Source: JADZAI01 sp047602465
Lineage (GTDB): Bacteria; Pseudomonadota; Alphaproteobacteria; Micropepsales; Micropepsaceae
Direction: 5' to 3'
NCBI GenBank assembly: GCA_047602465.1
Contig: JASGHF010000001.1
Coordinates: 1,612,001-1,676,000, forward strand
Length of the DNA: 64,000 nt
Under the pieces are notes generated by a model. That model made no database searches and was not told the origin of the DNA. It saw only the letters and a program-made list of their open reading frames with translations. A program made the position numbers and the translations under genes. Below are positions 26,005 to 34,869 of this stretch, piece by piece (positions within the stretch are counted from its first letter, which is position 1; each line of letters starts with the position of its first letter).

Positions 26005-26565
26005 ATGCAACCCGGCGACACGACTGCACCGCCTTTCGCCTATACCCGCGCACGGCGCGCCGCTCACTGGCTGACGCTGGGGTTGCTGGTTGCGCTTTAT
26101 GCGGTCGGCTGGGTGCTGCCGGGCCTCAAAGACCCGGCGCTCTGGCGGTTCGCGATGACGGCGCATCAGTCCCTGGGGCTGCTCGTGGCGATCATCGGCG
26201 CGGTGCGGCTGGCGGCGGTGCTGATAAAGCCGGGGCCGGCGGCGCCGGGCGTTTCACGATTTGCAGGCTGGGCGGCGCGGCAGGTTCATGTGGCGCTATG
26301 TCTGCTGACCATCGCGCTGCCGGTCAGCGGCTGGGCCTTCACCTCGGTGGTCGGCGGCTCGATCCGTTTCTTCTGGCTCATCGACATCCCGCCGATCGCG
26401 GCCGAGAACGATGCGCTGGCCGAGCGGCTGCTCGGCGTCCACATCGCGCTCGGCCTCACATTGATCGGCGTCGCCGTGGCGCATGCTTCGGCGGCGCTGT
26501 TCCATGCGCTCGTGCTTAAGGACGGCGTGCTGGCGCGGATGATCCCCGCCCTGCGGCGCGGCTAG
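26005..26565 (+). CDS. Cytochrome b561 family protein
   Basis: 186 residues with four membrane helices. Histidines suited to bind two b haems occur in the four helices (AHWLTLGL, AHQSLGLL, RQVHVALC, GVHIALGL). It is an inner-membrane electron carrier of the CybB type, possibly superoxide:quinone oxidoreductase-like. It lies between unrelated genes. The stop overlaps the convergent phosphatase stop as CTAG. The 209 bases before it (25796-26004) hold no gene that I can support. Confidence 0.88.
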   Translation: MQPGDTTAPPFAYTRARRAAHWLTLGLLVALYAVGWVLPGLKDPALWRFAMTAHQSLGLLVAIIGAVRLAAVLIKPGPAAPGVSRFAGWAARQVHVALCLLTIALPVSGWAFTSVVGGSIRFFWLIDIPPIAAENDALAERLLGVHIALGLTLIGVAVAHASAALFHALVLKDGVLARMIPALRRG

Positions 26566-27341
26566 CCGGCCTCGATCAGGCGCGCGCGAATGGCGGCTTT
26601 CATGGCCGGGGTGACGCCGAGACGCTTTTGCAAGTAACCGTCCAGCGAGCCGTCGCGCGCTGCGATCTCCTCCAGCGCCGCGTCGTAGTACCCCTTCTCG
26701 ACCTTCCAGACGTGGCGCATCAGATGGGCGGGCGCCTCGATCCCGTGATTGTCGCGGAAGGTCTTGATGAGGCCGGGCAGGCGTTCCTCGATGCGGCTCT
26801 TGGTGTTGGTGGCGAGATAGTCGGAAAGGATGTCGGCCTCGCTGACCCCCAGCGCGTGCTGGATGAAGGCGACGATGAGGCCGGTGCGATCCTTGCCGGC
26901 GTGGCAGTGCATGACGATGGGGCCTTTGAGATCGGGAAGCGCCGCGAAGGCCTTGCCGAAGACCTCGATATGGCCGGCCTCGTAGGGCAGGTCGCGATAG
27001 GTCGCGGTCATGCGGGCCGAGATGGCCGCCTCGGTCACGCTCTCGTCCTTGAGATAGGAAAGATGCGGCGCCTCGATCTCGATGGACGGCACGCCATAGG
27101 CGATGAGCGCCGCGCCGCATTCCGGGTGACGCCGCGTTGCGAAGCGCACGCGTTCGGCCGGGCGGCGCAGATCGACGATGGCGCTCATGCCCATGTCGCG
27201 GAAGGCGGCGAGGTCGGCCTCGCTGGCGTCGGCATAATGCGCCGAACGGAACAGCAGGCCGCGCTTCACGGCGCCGTCCGGCGTCGCGTAGCCGCCGAAA
27301 TCGCGGAAATTGTGGATGGCTTCAAAGGCGGGAATGGTCAT
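26562..27341 (-). CDS. Tyrosine-protein phosphatase (dual-specificity-like, PTP3 family)
   Basis: 259 residues. Start FEAIHNFRDFGGYATPDG and the P-loop HCHAGKDRTG (C-x5-R) identify the family that includes bacterial secreted and cytosolic tyrosine/phosphoinositide phosphatases. The Cys is the nucleophile, and a general-acid Asp probably lies upstream. No signal peptide. The substrate is unknown. Confidence 0.9.
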   Translation of the reverse strand: MTIPAFEAIHNFRDFGGYATPDGAVKRGLLFRSAHYADASEADLAAFRDMGMSAIVDLRRPAERVRFATRRHPECGAALIAYGVPSIEIEAPHLSYLKDESVTEAAISARMTATYRDLPYEAGHIEVFGKAFAALPDLKGPIVMHCHAGKDRTGLIVAFIQHALGVSEADILSDYLATNTKSRIEERLPGLIKTFRDNHGIEAPAHLMRHVWKVEKGYYDAALEEIAARDGSLDGYLQKRLGVTPAMKAAIRARLIEAG

Positions 27342-27439
27342 GGGCAGCGCTTATGACGCGGCTTGGTGACGGAATCGAGACTGGAAACCGCGCGCGTCCA
27401 GCGCCACATGGCGCACACAATCACAAAGGGGGAGTTCCC

Positions 27440-27943
27440 ATGTCGTTCAGCATCTATGACGTCTCGGTGCCGGTGTTCACGGCCTCGCTGACGAGCCTCG
27501 CCAAAATCCTCACCAAGGCTGCCGGCCATATCGAGGCCAAGGGCTTTGCGCCCGAGGGCTTCCTGCAGGCCCGCCTTGCGCCGGACATGCTTCCTTTGCC
27601 GCGCCAGATCCAGATGGCGTCGGACGGCGCCAAGGGCGCGGCGGCGCGCCTTGCGGGCGTCGAGATCCCCTCGATGCCCGACACGGAAACGACCTTCCCC
27701 GAGCTTCAGGCCCGGATCGAGAAGACGCTCGCCTTCCTGAAGAGCCTCGACCGCGCGGCGTTCGAGGGCGCGGACGCCAAGGAGATCGTCATGAAGGTCG
27801 GCCCCAATGAGTGGAAGATGACGGGCCAGCAGTTCCTCACCACCTTCGCGCTGCCGAACTTCTTTTTCCACGTCACCACCGCCTACGCCCTGCTGCGCCA
27901 CAACGGGGTGGAGATCGGCAAGCGCGATTTCCTGGGCGGCTGA
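27440..27943 (+). CDS. DUF1993 family protein
   Basis: 167 residues with the DUF1993 hallmarks: VPVFTASLTSLAKILTKA near the start, LAPDMLPLPRQIQMASDGAKG, and the FFHVTTAYALLRHNGVEIGKRDFLG end. The fold is a DinB-like helical bundle; the biochemical role is not established. ATG 27440 has a strong GGGGGAG site. Confidence 0.92.
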   Translation: MSFSIYDVSVPVFTASLTSLAKILTKAAGHIEAKGFAPEGFLQARLAPDMLPLPRQIQMASDGAKGAAARLAGVEIPSMPDTETTFPELQARIEKTLAFLKSLDRAAFEGADAKEIVMKVGPNEWKMTGQQFLTTFALPNFFFHVTTAYALLRHNGVEIGKRDFLGG

Positions 27944-27951
27944 AGCGCCGG

Positions 27952-28419
27952 CTAGGGCGTGTAGGGGGTCAGCTTCTTGCCGACGCGGGTGAACCGCGCC
28001 GGCGGGAAGCGGCCCATCTCGGCATCGCTCAGCACGAAGGCGTCATCGCCTTCGAACACCAGCGTCAGCACGGTGCCGCGCCCTTCGCCCTGATCGAGCG
28101 TGACGAGAAGCGTCTTGTCGTCCTGGCGCCTGGCCGTCCACTTGCCGCGCTTGGCGGCGGTGGAGAACGAGTTCGACGGCGCGATGCCGCCGAACTCCAG
28201 GATCGTCGCCTCGTCATTGCCGAAGGCGAGCGTGCGCTGGATGAACCAGTGGCCGAGACCTTCAGGGAGAAGCGGCTTCTCCTCCTGCCACACGCCGATC
28301 AGCACAACCTGTTCGGCGCTGAGCGCTTCCGGCATCGGAATCGCGTCGGCGCGGGCGGGGGCGGTGAAGGACGGCGCGGCGATGAGCGCGGCGGCGATGG
28401 CGAAAGCAGTGAGGCGCAT
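27952..28419 (-). CDS. Secreted hypothetical protein
   Basis: 155 residues. A signal peptide (about 1-25, ending ARADA) is followed by a beta-rich domain (VVLIGVWQEEKPLLPEGLGH, LTLVFEGDDAFVLSDAEMG). ATG 28419 has CAGGAG upstream. It converges with DUF1993 and precedes no other gene on its strand until the end of that pair. I do not recognise the family. Confidence 0.75.
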   Translation of the reverse strand: MRLTAFAIAAALIAAPSFTAPARADAIPMPEALSAEQVVLIGVWQEEKPLLPEGLGHWFIQRTLAFGNDEATILEFGGIAPSNSFSTAAKRGKWTARRQDDKTLLVTLDQGEGRGTVLTLVFEGDDAFVLSDAEMGRFPPARFTRVGKKLTPYTP

Positions 28420-28478
28420 GGGGGTCTCCTGAAATCTTCCCCTTGAGGCTCCCCGCCAATCGCGGCGAAGGCAAGGCG

Positions 28479-29777
28479 TCAGGCCTGGGGCGGTGATACC
28501 GCGCGGCGGTCGCCTTCGGTCATCAGCCGGGCGGAGCGGCCGAAGGTCAGGTACGACCACAGCCAGTCCAGCGACACCGACACGCGGTTCCTGAAATCGA
28601 TCAGGAAGAAAATGTGGACGAGGCCCCAGAACCACCAGCCGAGCTGGCCCGACAGCTTCAGCCAGCCGAGATCGACGAGGCCGGCGCCGCGTCCGATGGT
28701 CGCGAGATTGCCCTGGTCGGCATAGGCGAAGGGCGGCGGCTCCGCCCTGCCCTTCAGCCGGGCGAGAAGACGTTTCGCGACATTCTTGCCCATCTGCTTG
28801 GCGGCAGGGGCGACACCGGGGACGGGCTTGCCGTCTTTCGTCACCACCGACGCCGTGTCGCCGATGACGAAGATGTCGGGCGATCCCGGCACCGAGAGAT
28901 CGCCCGCCACCTGTACGCGGCCGGCGCGATCGCGCGGCGTCTCCGGCCCCAGCCATGCCGCGGCGGGTGAGGCCTGCACGCCGGCGGCCCAGATGATGGT
29001 GCGGGCGGGAATGAAGGTTCCGCCCAGCGTGACGCCCTCGGCCGAGCAGACCGTGACCGCTTCGCCGAGCCGCACCTCGACGCTGAGGCGCTGCAGCGCC
29101 TTCAGGCCCCTGGCGGAGAGTTTTTCCGGCATGGCGGCGAGGACGCGCGGGCCGGCCTCGATCAGCACGATGCGGGTCTTCATCGTGTCGATATGGCGGA
29201 ATTCACAGGCGAGCGTGCGGTGCGCCAGTTCGGCGATGGCTCCGGCCATCTCGACGCCGGTGGGGCCTGCGCCGACGATCACGAAGGTGAGCAGCGCCTC
29301 GCGCGCGGCGGCGTCTTTGGCGACCTCCGCCCGCTCGAAGGCATCGAGGATGCGGCGGCGGATGGCGGTGGCGTCGTCCAGCGATTTGAGGCCCGGCGCG
29401 AAGGGCGCCCAGTCGTCATGGCCGAAATAGGCGTGGGTCGCGCCCGTGGCGAGAATCAGGCTGTCGAAGGCGAGCGGCGCGCCGCTGGCGAGGGTGAGCG
29501 TCTTCGCCGCCCGGTCGATGCCGGTCACCTCGTCCAGAATCACCGTCGCGTTCTGCTGGCGGCGCAGCACGGCGCGGATCGGCTGGGCGATCTGGGCGGG
29601 CGACAAAGCCGCCGTCGCCACCTGATAGAGCAGCGGCTGGAAGAGGTGGTGATTGCGTCGGTCCACCAGCGTGATGTCGGCGGGGGCGGATTTCAGGGCC
29701 TTGGCGGCTGCCAGTCCGCCGAATCCGCCACCCACGATCACGATATGCGGGCGGGTTCCAGAGGCGGCGGCGGCCAT
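28479..29777 (-). CDS. ndh: Type II NADH:quinone dehydrogenase (NDH-2)
   Basis: 432 residues. FAD-binding VIVGGGFGGLAAAKAL near the start, NADH-binding VIVGAGPTGVEMAG around residue 165, and a C-terminal amphipathic membrane anchor (LIDFRNRVSVSLDWLW). The enzyme passes electrons from NADH to quinone without pumping protons. ATG 29777 has AAAGGAG nine bases upstream; an open frame upstream was not used. It is divergent from rpmH. Confidence 0.93.
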   Translation of the reverse strand: MAAAASGTRPHIVIVGGGFGGLAAAKALKSAPADITLVDRRNHHLFQPLLYQVATAALSPAQIAQPIRAVLRRQQNATVILDEVTGIDRAAKTLTLASGAPLAFDSLILATGATHAYFGHDDWAPFAPGLKSLDDATAIRRRILDAFERAEVAKDAAAREALLTFVIVGAGPTGVEMAGAIAELAHRTLACEFRHIDTMKTRIVLIEAGPRVLAAMPEKLSARGLKALQRLSVEVRLGEAVTVCSAEGVTLGGTFIPARTIIWAAGVQASPAAAWLGPETPRDRAGRVQVAGDLSVPGSPDIFVIGDTASVVTKDGKPVPGVAPAAKQMGKNVAKRLLARLKGRAEPPPFAYADQGNLATIGRGAGLVDLGWLKLSGQLGWWFWGLVHIFFLIDFRNRVSVSLDWLWSYLTFGRSARLMTEGDRRAVSPPQA

Positions 29778-29882
29778 CGACAAGGCTCCTTTTGCAGTGC
29801 AGCATGTCGCCCCGGAACCGGCCCGCTGCAAGCCCCGGGCAGGGCGGCGTGACGCCGCAGGGCGCCGTTAACGCCGTTGATG

Positions 29883-29911
29883 TTGACTCGGGGCGGCCGT
29901 TCCCGTATCGA
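29883..29911 (+). promoter_or_regulatory. Candidate promoter of rpmH
   Basis: TTGACT (29883-29888), 17-base spacer, TATCGA (29906-29911). The -10 is imperfect. It lies 82 bases before rpmH. Confidence 0.4.
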
Positions 29912-29992
29912 CACGCCTCTTTTGCGAGGTCGGCCTTCGCTTGAGGCGCGGAAATCCGCGACTTTCGGGGCCAAATGAAGTGAGTCTGTGAG

Positions 29993-30128
29993 ATGAAGCG
30001 CACCTACCAGCCCTCCAAGATCGTGCGTAAGCGCCGTCACGGCTTCCGCACCCGTTCGGCCACCGTCGGCGGCCGCAAGAATCCTTGCGAAGCGCCGCGC
30101 CCACGGCCGCAAGCGCCTGTCGGCCTAA
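29993..30128 (+). CDS. rpmH: Ribosomal protein L34, broken by a +1 frameshift
   Basis: The first part reads MKRTYQPSKIVRKRRHGF and continues correctly to GGRK; the frame then fails. Removing one A at 30080/30081 (AAGAATCC to AAGATCC) restores the expected L34 ending, KRRAHGRKRLSA and TAA at 30126-30128, for a 44-residue protein. L34 is an essential or near-essential ribosomal protein in the large subunit, so this is almost certainly a sequencing error. It heads the rpmH-rnpA-yidD-yidC cluster. Confidence 0.93.
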
Positions 30129-30136
30129 GGCCGTCC

Positions 30137-30159
30137 GGCGGCCCTGATGGGCCGCCTTT
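30137..30159 (+). terminator. Hairpin after rpmH, possible attenuator
   Basis: GGCGGCCC-TGAT-GGGCCGCC followed by TTT, 8-base perfect stem, between the rpmH stop and the rnpA ATG. It would reduce downstream transcription, allowing high L34 and low RNase P protein. Confidence 0.6.
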
Positions 30160-30163
30160 AGCC

Positions 30164-30595
30164 ATGAGCGAGACAAAATCTCCCTCAGAAACCGGCCGAA
30201 AGGCCGGTTTTGTGCTTTTGCGCCGCCTGAAAGCCCGTTCCCAGTTCGTGGCGACCGCCAAGGGCGTCCGCGCCCACCGCCCGACCCTCTCGCTCCAGCG
30301 CCGCGACCGGGCCGATGGCGACGACGCCATCGGGGTCGGCTTCACCGTCACCAACAAAGAGGGCAATTCGCCCGAGCGGAACCGCATCCGCCGCCGCTTC
30401 CGGGCGATCGCGCGCGACATGCTGCCGGCCGCGGGATCGGCGGGCTGCGACTATGTGATCATCGGGCGGCGGGCGGCGCTGGACTGCCCCTTTCCTTCGT
30501 TGACCCGTGACCTTAAAGAAGCCCTCGCCGAGGCCGAAAAGCGCGCGGCCAAGGGGGCGAAAGGCGCCCCGCCTACTCTGCCGAGCACGGACTGA
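30164..30595 (+). CDS. rnpA: Ribonuclease P protein component
   Basis: 143 residues from ATG 30164, or 127 from GTG 30212. The family body starts FVLLRRLKARSQF, with VGFTVTNKEGN and the RNA-binding RNRIRRRFR motif. With the RNase P RNA it trims tRNA 5' ends. The residues before the GTG (SETKSPSETGRKAG) are not typical, and their DNA forms a strong hairpin. GTG 30212 has AAAGG eight bases upstream, inside that hairpin, so it may be the true start. Confidence 0.9.
   Translation: MSETKSPSETGRKAGFVLLRRLKARSQFVATAKGVRAHRPTLSLQRRDRADGDDAIGVGFTVTNKEGNSPERNRIRRRFRAIARDMLPAAGSAGCDYVIIGRRAALDCPFPSLTRDLKEALAEAEKRAAKGAKGAPPTLPSTD
30189..30218 (+). terminator. Terminator-like hairpin over the rnpA start region
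   Basis: AAACCGGCC-GAAA-GGCCGGTTT, a 9-base perfect stem with a GAAA loop, followed by TGTGCTTTT. It looks like an intrinsic terminator or attenuator. It also folds in the AAAGG that could serve GTG 30212. Confidence 0.6.
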
Positions 30596-30604
30596 CGACA
30601 GGCG

Positions 30605-30922
30605 ATGCCTGAAGGGGCGATCATCACCAGGTTCAGACGCTGGACGCGCGCCGCCGCGACCGCGCCGATCCGCGCCTATAAATATCTCATCTCGCCGATG
30701 CTGCCCAATTCCTGCCGGTTCGAGCCGACCTGCTCGCGCTACACGATCGAGGCGATCGAAACGCATGGCGCGCTGAAGGGCATCTGGCTCGGCACGCGGC
30801 GCATCCTGCGCTGTCACCCCATCACCTGGCTGGGCGGCGGATCGGGCTATGACCCGGTTCCACCCAAGACGCCCAGCCTCCGCGATACGCAAGCGCATCC
30901 CTGCGCTCATCATCATCACTGA
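30605..30922 (+). CDS. yidD: Membrane protein insertion efficiency factor YidD
   Basis: 105 residues. Conserved YKYLISPMLPNSCRFEPTCS and the RILRCHPITWLGGGSGYDPVP segment identify YidD, a small amphipathic protein that assists YidC-mediated insertion. The end is His-rich (AHPCAHHHH), which varies among species. It lies between rnpA and yidC as usual. Confidence 0.95.
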   Translation: MPEGAIITRFRRWTRAAATAPIRAYKYLISPMLPNSCRFEPTCSRYTIEAIETHGALKGIWLGTRRILRCHPITWLGGGSGYDPVPPKTPSLRDTQAHPCAHHHH

Positions 30923-30935
30923 ACGGCCCTAACTC

Positions 30936-32735
30936 ATGAACCAGCCCCAAGGCGGCGAGACCCGCAATCTGATCATCGCGGTCGTCCTGTCGATGCTCGT
31001 CTTCGTCGCGTGGTTCGCGTTCTTCCCGACGCCCGACAAGGCGCAGCAGCAGCAGAACCAGGCCGCCCAGCAGCAGGCCCAGGCGACCGCGACCGTTCCC
31101 GGCGTCACGCCTTCGGGCGAGGTCTATCAGCACAAGGATCGCGACGCGGCGCTGGCCGCCGAAGGTCCGCGCGTCAGGATCGACACGCCTGCGGTCGACG
31201 GCTCGATCCGCCTGACCGGCGCGCGCTTCGACGATTTGAACTTGCGCCGGTATCGCACGACGCTGGATGCCAGCGCGCCGGAGATCAACCTGCTGCAGCC
31301 GGTCGGCGTCACGAACCCCTATTATGCCGAGTTCGGCTGGGTCGCCGATCCGTCGACGCCTGCCGCGATGCCCGGCAAGGACACCGTCTGGACCCTGAGC
31401 GCCGGCGACACGCTGGCCCCCGGCAAGCCGGTGACGCTGACCTGGGACAACGGCGCGGGCCTCCAGTTCACGCGCATCATCGAGATCGACGAGAACTACG
31501 TCGCCACCATCAAGGACAGCGTCGCCAATACCGGCGGCGCGGCGGTGAAGCTGTATCCCTATGGCCAGATCGTGCGCGGCGGCGTGCCCTTCTTCCATCC
31601 GATCTGGGTGGTGCATCAGGGCATGATCGGCGTCGCCAACGGCACGCTGCGCGAGAAGGACTATACCGAGATCGTCGAGGAAGGCGCGCGCACCGACGCG
31701 GTGGAGACGACCGGCGGCTGGCTGGGCTTCACCGACCATTACTGGATGACGGCGCTGGTGCCCGACCAGAACGAGCCGGTGACGGCGACCTTCAAGGCCG
31801 TGAACCAGGGTCACTGGGAACTCTACACCTCCGACTTCCTCTACAAGAACGGCCGCGACATCGCGCCGGGCGGCAAGGCCGAGGCGACGCATCGCCTGTT
31901 CGCCGGCGCGAAGGTCGTGTCGCTGCTGGACAGCTATGAGGAGAGCCTTGGCATCCAGCGCTTCGACATGGCGGTCGACTGGGGCTGGTTCGCCTTCCTG
32001 ACCAAGCCGATCTTCCTGCTGCTCGACTGGCTGTATTCCATCGTCGGCAATTTCGGCGTCGCCATTCTGCTGCTGACGGTGATCCTGAAGCTCATCTTCT
32101 TCCCGCTCGCCAACAAGTCGTACGAGTCGATGGCGAAGATGAAGAAGATCCAGCCCGAGATGCTGGCCCTGCGCGAGCGCTGGAAGGACGATCCGCCCAA
32201 GCAGCAGCAGGAAATGCTGGCGCTGTATCGGCGCGAGAAGGTGAACCCGGTTTCGGGCTGCCTGCCGCTGCTCTTGCAGATCCCCGTCTTCTTCTCGCTC
32301 TACAAGGTTCTCTACGTCACGATCGAAATGCGGCACGCGCCGTTCTTCGGCTGGATCCAGGACCTTTCGGCGCACGATCCGACCTCGGTCTTCAACCTGT
32401 TCGGCCTGCTGCCCTATGCCGTGCCGGCCTTCCTGCTCATCGGCGCCTGGCCGATCCTCAACGGCTTCGTGATGTGGGTGCAGATGAAGATGAACCCGCC
32501 TGCGCCCGACCCGACGCAGCAGCGCATCTTCGGCATCATGCCGTGGCTGTTCATGTTCATGCTGGCCTCGTTCCCGTCGGGCCTCGTCATCTACTGGGCC
32601 TGGAACGGGTTGCTGTCGATCACCCAGCAATATTTCATCATGCGCCGGATGAAGGCGGAGATTCACCTCTTCGACAATCTGCGCACCAGCTGGCCGTTCA
32701 AGCTGTTCATGAAACCGCCGGCGAAGAAGGCCTGA
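30936..32735 (+). CDS. yidC: Membrane protein insertase YidC
   Basis: 599 residues. N-terminal helix (about 12-30), a Gln-rich linker, a large periplasmic domain, and the C-terminal five-helix insertase core (WGWFAFLTKPIFLLLDWLY, GCLPLLLQIPVFFSLYKVL). This is the long form of Gram-negative bacteria. It inserts inner-membrane proteins alone or with Sec. The antisense frame at 30822-33008 is a shadow. Confidence 0.97.
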   Translation: MNQPQGGETRNLIIAVVLSMLVFVAWFAFFPTPDKAQQQQNQAAQQQAQATATVPGVTPSGEVYQHKDRDAALAAEGPRVRIDTPAVDGSIRLTGARFDDLNLRRYRTTLDASAPEINLLQPVGVTNPYYAEFGWVADPSTPAAMPGKDTVWTLSAGDTLAPGKPVTLTWDNGAGLQFTRIIEIDENYVATIKDSVANTGGAAVKLYPYGQIVRGGVPFFHPIWVVHQGMIGVANGTLREKDYTEIVEEGARTDAVETTGGWLGFTDHYWMTALVPDQNEPVTATFKAVNQGHWELYTSDFLYKNGRDIAPGGKAEATHRLFAGAKVVSLLDSYEESLGIQRFDMAVDWGWFAFLTKPIFLLLDWLYSIVGNFGVAILLLTVILKLIFFPLANKSYESMAKMKKIQPEMLALRERWKDDPPKQQQEMLALYRREKVNPVSGCLPLLLQIPVFFSLYKVLYVTIEMRHAPFFGWIQDLSAHDPTSVFNLFGLLPYAVPAFLLIGAWPILNGFVMWVQMKMNPPAPDPTQQRIFGIMPWLFMFMLASFPSGLVIYWAWNGLLSITQQYFIMRRMKAEIHLFDNLRTSWPFKLFMKPPAKKA

Positions 32736-32736
32736 C

Positions 32737-33444
32737 ATGGTTCCGGCGAACGGCGGATATGAGCAGTTCCTGCCCGAGATCGGGCCGGAGCGGCTCGCCT
32801 TCGGGCGCTGGCTGTTCGCGCAGGACTGCACCTTCATGCGCGGCGTGGTGAAGATGGACGGCCTGCCGCCCGCCGACCGGCCGGAGATCGCCTTCGCCGG
32901 GCGCTCGAATGTGGGCAAGTCGAGCCTCGTCAACGCGCTGACCGGGCGCAACACGCTCGCCCGCGTCTCCAACACGCCGGGGCGCACGCGCGAACTCAAC
33001 TTCTTCAACCTGGCGGATGCGGCGAACCTCGCCGACCTGCCCGGCTATGGCTATGCCCGGATCGAACGGAAGCTCTCCGAGCAGTGGACCAAGGTCATCT
33101 TCCAGTATCTGCGCGGCCGGGCGACGTTGAAGCGCGTCATGTTGCTGGTCGATGCAAGGCACGGCCTCAAACCCTTCGATATCGAGGCGATGAAGGCGCT
33201 GGACGAGGCGGCCGTCAGCTACCAGATCGTGCTGACGAAGGTGGACAAGCTGAAGACCGCGGAACTGGGCGCCGTGATCCGCAAGACCGCCGAAACGGCG
33301 GCCAAGCACCCCGCCGCCCACCCCGTCATCTGCCCGACCTCCTCGGAAATCGGCCTCGGCATCGACCATCTGCGCGCCTTGGCCGCAGAAGCCGCCGGGT
33401 TGGAGCCGGGCCAAGTGGCGGGCTATAAGCCCGCTTCATCTTGA
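32737..33444 (+). CDS. engB: Ribosome biogenesis GTPase EngB (YsxC/YihA)
   Basis: 235 residues. G1 GRSNVGKSSLVNAL, G3 DLPGYGYA and G4 TKVDK within a compact GTPase, with the family start EIAFAGRSNV. It helps assemble the large ribosomal subunit. The start at 32737 lies one base after the yidC stop. An N-terminal extension of about 35 residues precedes the GTPase core. Confidence 0.95.
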   Translation: MVPANGGYEQFLPEIGPERLAFGRWLFAQDCTFMRGVVKMDGLPPADRPEIAFAGRSNVGKSSLVNALTGRNTLARVSNTPGRTRELNFFNLADAANLADLPGYGYARIERKLSEQWTKVIFQYLRGRATLKRVMLLVDARHGLKPFDIEAMKALDEAAVSYQIVLTKVDKLKTAELGAVIRKTAETAAKHPAAHPVICPTSSEIGLGIDHLRALAAEAAGLEPGQVAGYKPASS

Positions 33445-33455
33445 ACAGGACCGGC

Positions 33456-34391
33456 ATGTCAAACGACGACCTGACGCGCGACGACCTGCCCTTCGAACGG
33501 CGCACGCTCGCCAACTGGCGCCGCACCGCGCGCACGCTGGTCGAGGCGCTGCCCTATATCCTGCGCTATGACGGCAAGACCATCGTCGTGAAATACGGCG
33601 GCAACGCCATCGGCGAGGAAGGCGTGCCGGAGCACTTCGCCCAGTCGATGGTGCTGATGAAGCAGACCGGCATCGACCCGATCGTCGTTCATGGCGGCGG
33701 CCCGCAGATCGGCGCGATGCTGGAGAAGCTGAACGTCAAATCGGAATTCATCGATGGCCTGCGCGTCACCGACCGCAACGCCATCGACGTTGTCGAGATG
33801 GTTCTGTCCGGCTCGATCAACAAGCAGATCGTCTCGGCCATCAACTCGGCCGGCGGCCGGGCGGTGGGGCTTTCCGGCAAGGACGGCAACCTTATCGTCG
33901 CGAAGAAGCTGCAGCGCACCAAGCGCGACTCGTCGGCCAATGTGGAGCGCATCATCGATCTGGGCTTCGTCGGCGAGCCGGACGAGATCAATCCGGAAGT
34001 GCTTGAGACGATCATGAATTCCGATCTCATCCCCGTGGTCGCGCCGGTGGGCGTGGGGCGGAACGGTGAGACCTACAACATCAACGCCGACACGGTGGCG
34101 GGCGCCATCGCCGGCGCGCTGAACGCCGATCGCCTGCTGTTCCTCACCGACGTGCCGGGCGTGATGGACAAGGAGGGCAAGATCATTCCCTCGCTGACCA
34201 TCTCCCAGGCCCAGGCGCTGATCCGCGACGGCACCATTTCCGGGGGCATGATCCCCAAGGTCACGACCTGCATCGATGCGCTGAAAGCGGGCGTCGAAGC
34301 CGTGGTCATTCTCGACGGGCGCATCCCGCACGTGTTGCTGGTGGAGCTGTTCACCGAGCACGGCGCCGGCACGCTGTTCCGGCACGATTGA
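33456..34391 (+). CDS. argB: Acetylglutamate kinase
   Basis: 311 residues. Motifs VKYGGNAIGEEG and VHGGGPQIG bind substrates; the C-terminal part carries the ATP site and the SGGMIPKV segment. It phosphorylates N-acetylglutamate in arginine synthesis. ATG 33456 has AGGA six bases upstream; a TTG at 33441 overlapping engB is less likely. Confidence 0.97.
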   Translation: MSNDDLTRDDLPFERRTLANWRRTARTLVEALPYILRYDGKTIVVKYGGNAIGEEGVPEHFAQSMVLMKQTGIDPIVVHGGGPQIGAMLEKLNVKSEFIDGLRVTDRNAIDVVEMVLSGSINKQIVSAINSAGGRAVGLSGKDGNLIVAKKLQRTKRDSSANVERIIDLGFVGEPDEINPEVLETIMNSDLIPVVAPVGVGRNGETYNINADTVAGAIAGALNADRLLFLTDVPGVMDKEGKIIPSLTISQAQALIRDGTISGGMIPKVTTCIDALKAGVEAVVILDGRIPHVLLVELFTEHGAGTLFRHD

Positions 34392-34392
34392 G

Positions 34393-34869
34393 ATGACGGT
34401 GCGCCCCGCCTTGCCGGCGCCGCCCTATCAGGGCGGCTGCCTGTGCGGGTCAGTGCGCTATACGCTTTCGGCGCGGCCGAAAGCCATCAATGCCTGCCAC
34501 TGCACCGATTGCCGCAAGGCGACGGGCGCGGGGGCGGCGGTGTTCCTGCATATGCCGAGCGAGGCGATCGCCGTCACGGGCGAAATGGCCTCGTTCCGCA
34601 AGACCGCCGATAGCGGGCGCGAGATCGACATCTTCCGCTGCGCCTCGTGCGGCGCGCGGCTGTGGCACCGGCCCGTTTCCTATCCCCAGCTCAGCTTCGT
34701 CTGCACCGGCACGCTGGATGACGTGAGCTGGATCGTGCCGTCGAGCCATATCTGGGTCGCCAGCGGCGCGCCGACCGACGCTGTCGCAGCGGGCGCCATC
34801 AGCTTTGACGGCCCGGCCCCGGACCGTCAGCTTTTGTGGGATCACTTCGACAGGCTGTATCCCGCCTAG
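34393..34869 (+). CDS. GFA family zinc protein
   Basis: 158 residues. GGCLCGSVRYTL, CHCTDCRKATGAGA and FRCASCGARLWHR carry the cysteines that bind zinc in the glutathione-dependent formaldehyde-activating (GFA/CENP-V-like) family. The enzymatic role of most members is unproven. It starts one base after argB. A second GFA member is at 39844. Confidence 0.9.
   Translation: MTVRPALPAPPYQGGCLCGSVRYTLSARPKAINACHCTDCRKATGAGAAVFLHMPSEAIAVTGEMASFRKTADSGREIDIFRCASCGARLWHRPVSYPQLSFVCTGTLDDVSWIVPSSHIWVASGAPTDAVAAGAISFDGPAPDRQLLWDHFDRLYPA

Noticed and set aside
30129..30163. L34 reading frame continuing into rnpA
   Set aside because: It arises only because of the extra A in rpmH; the restored L34 stops at 30128.
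30822..33008. 728-codon open frame antisense to yidC
   Set aside because: yidC and engB are certain on the plus strand; the antisense product has no recognisable domain.
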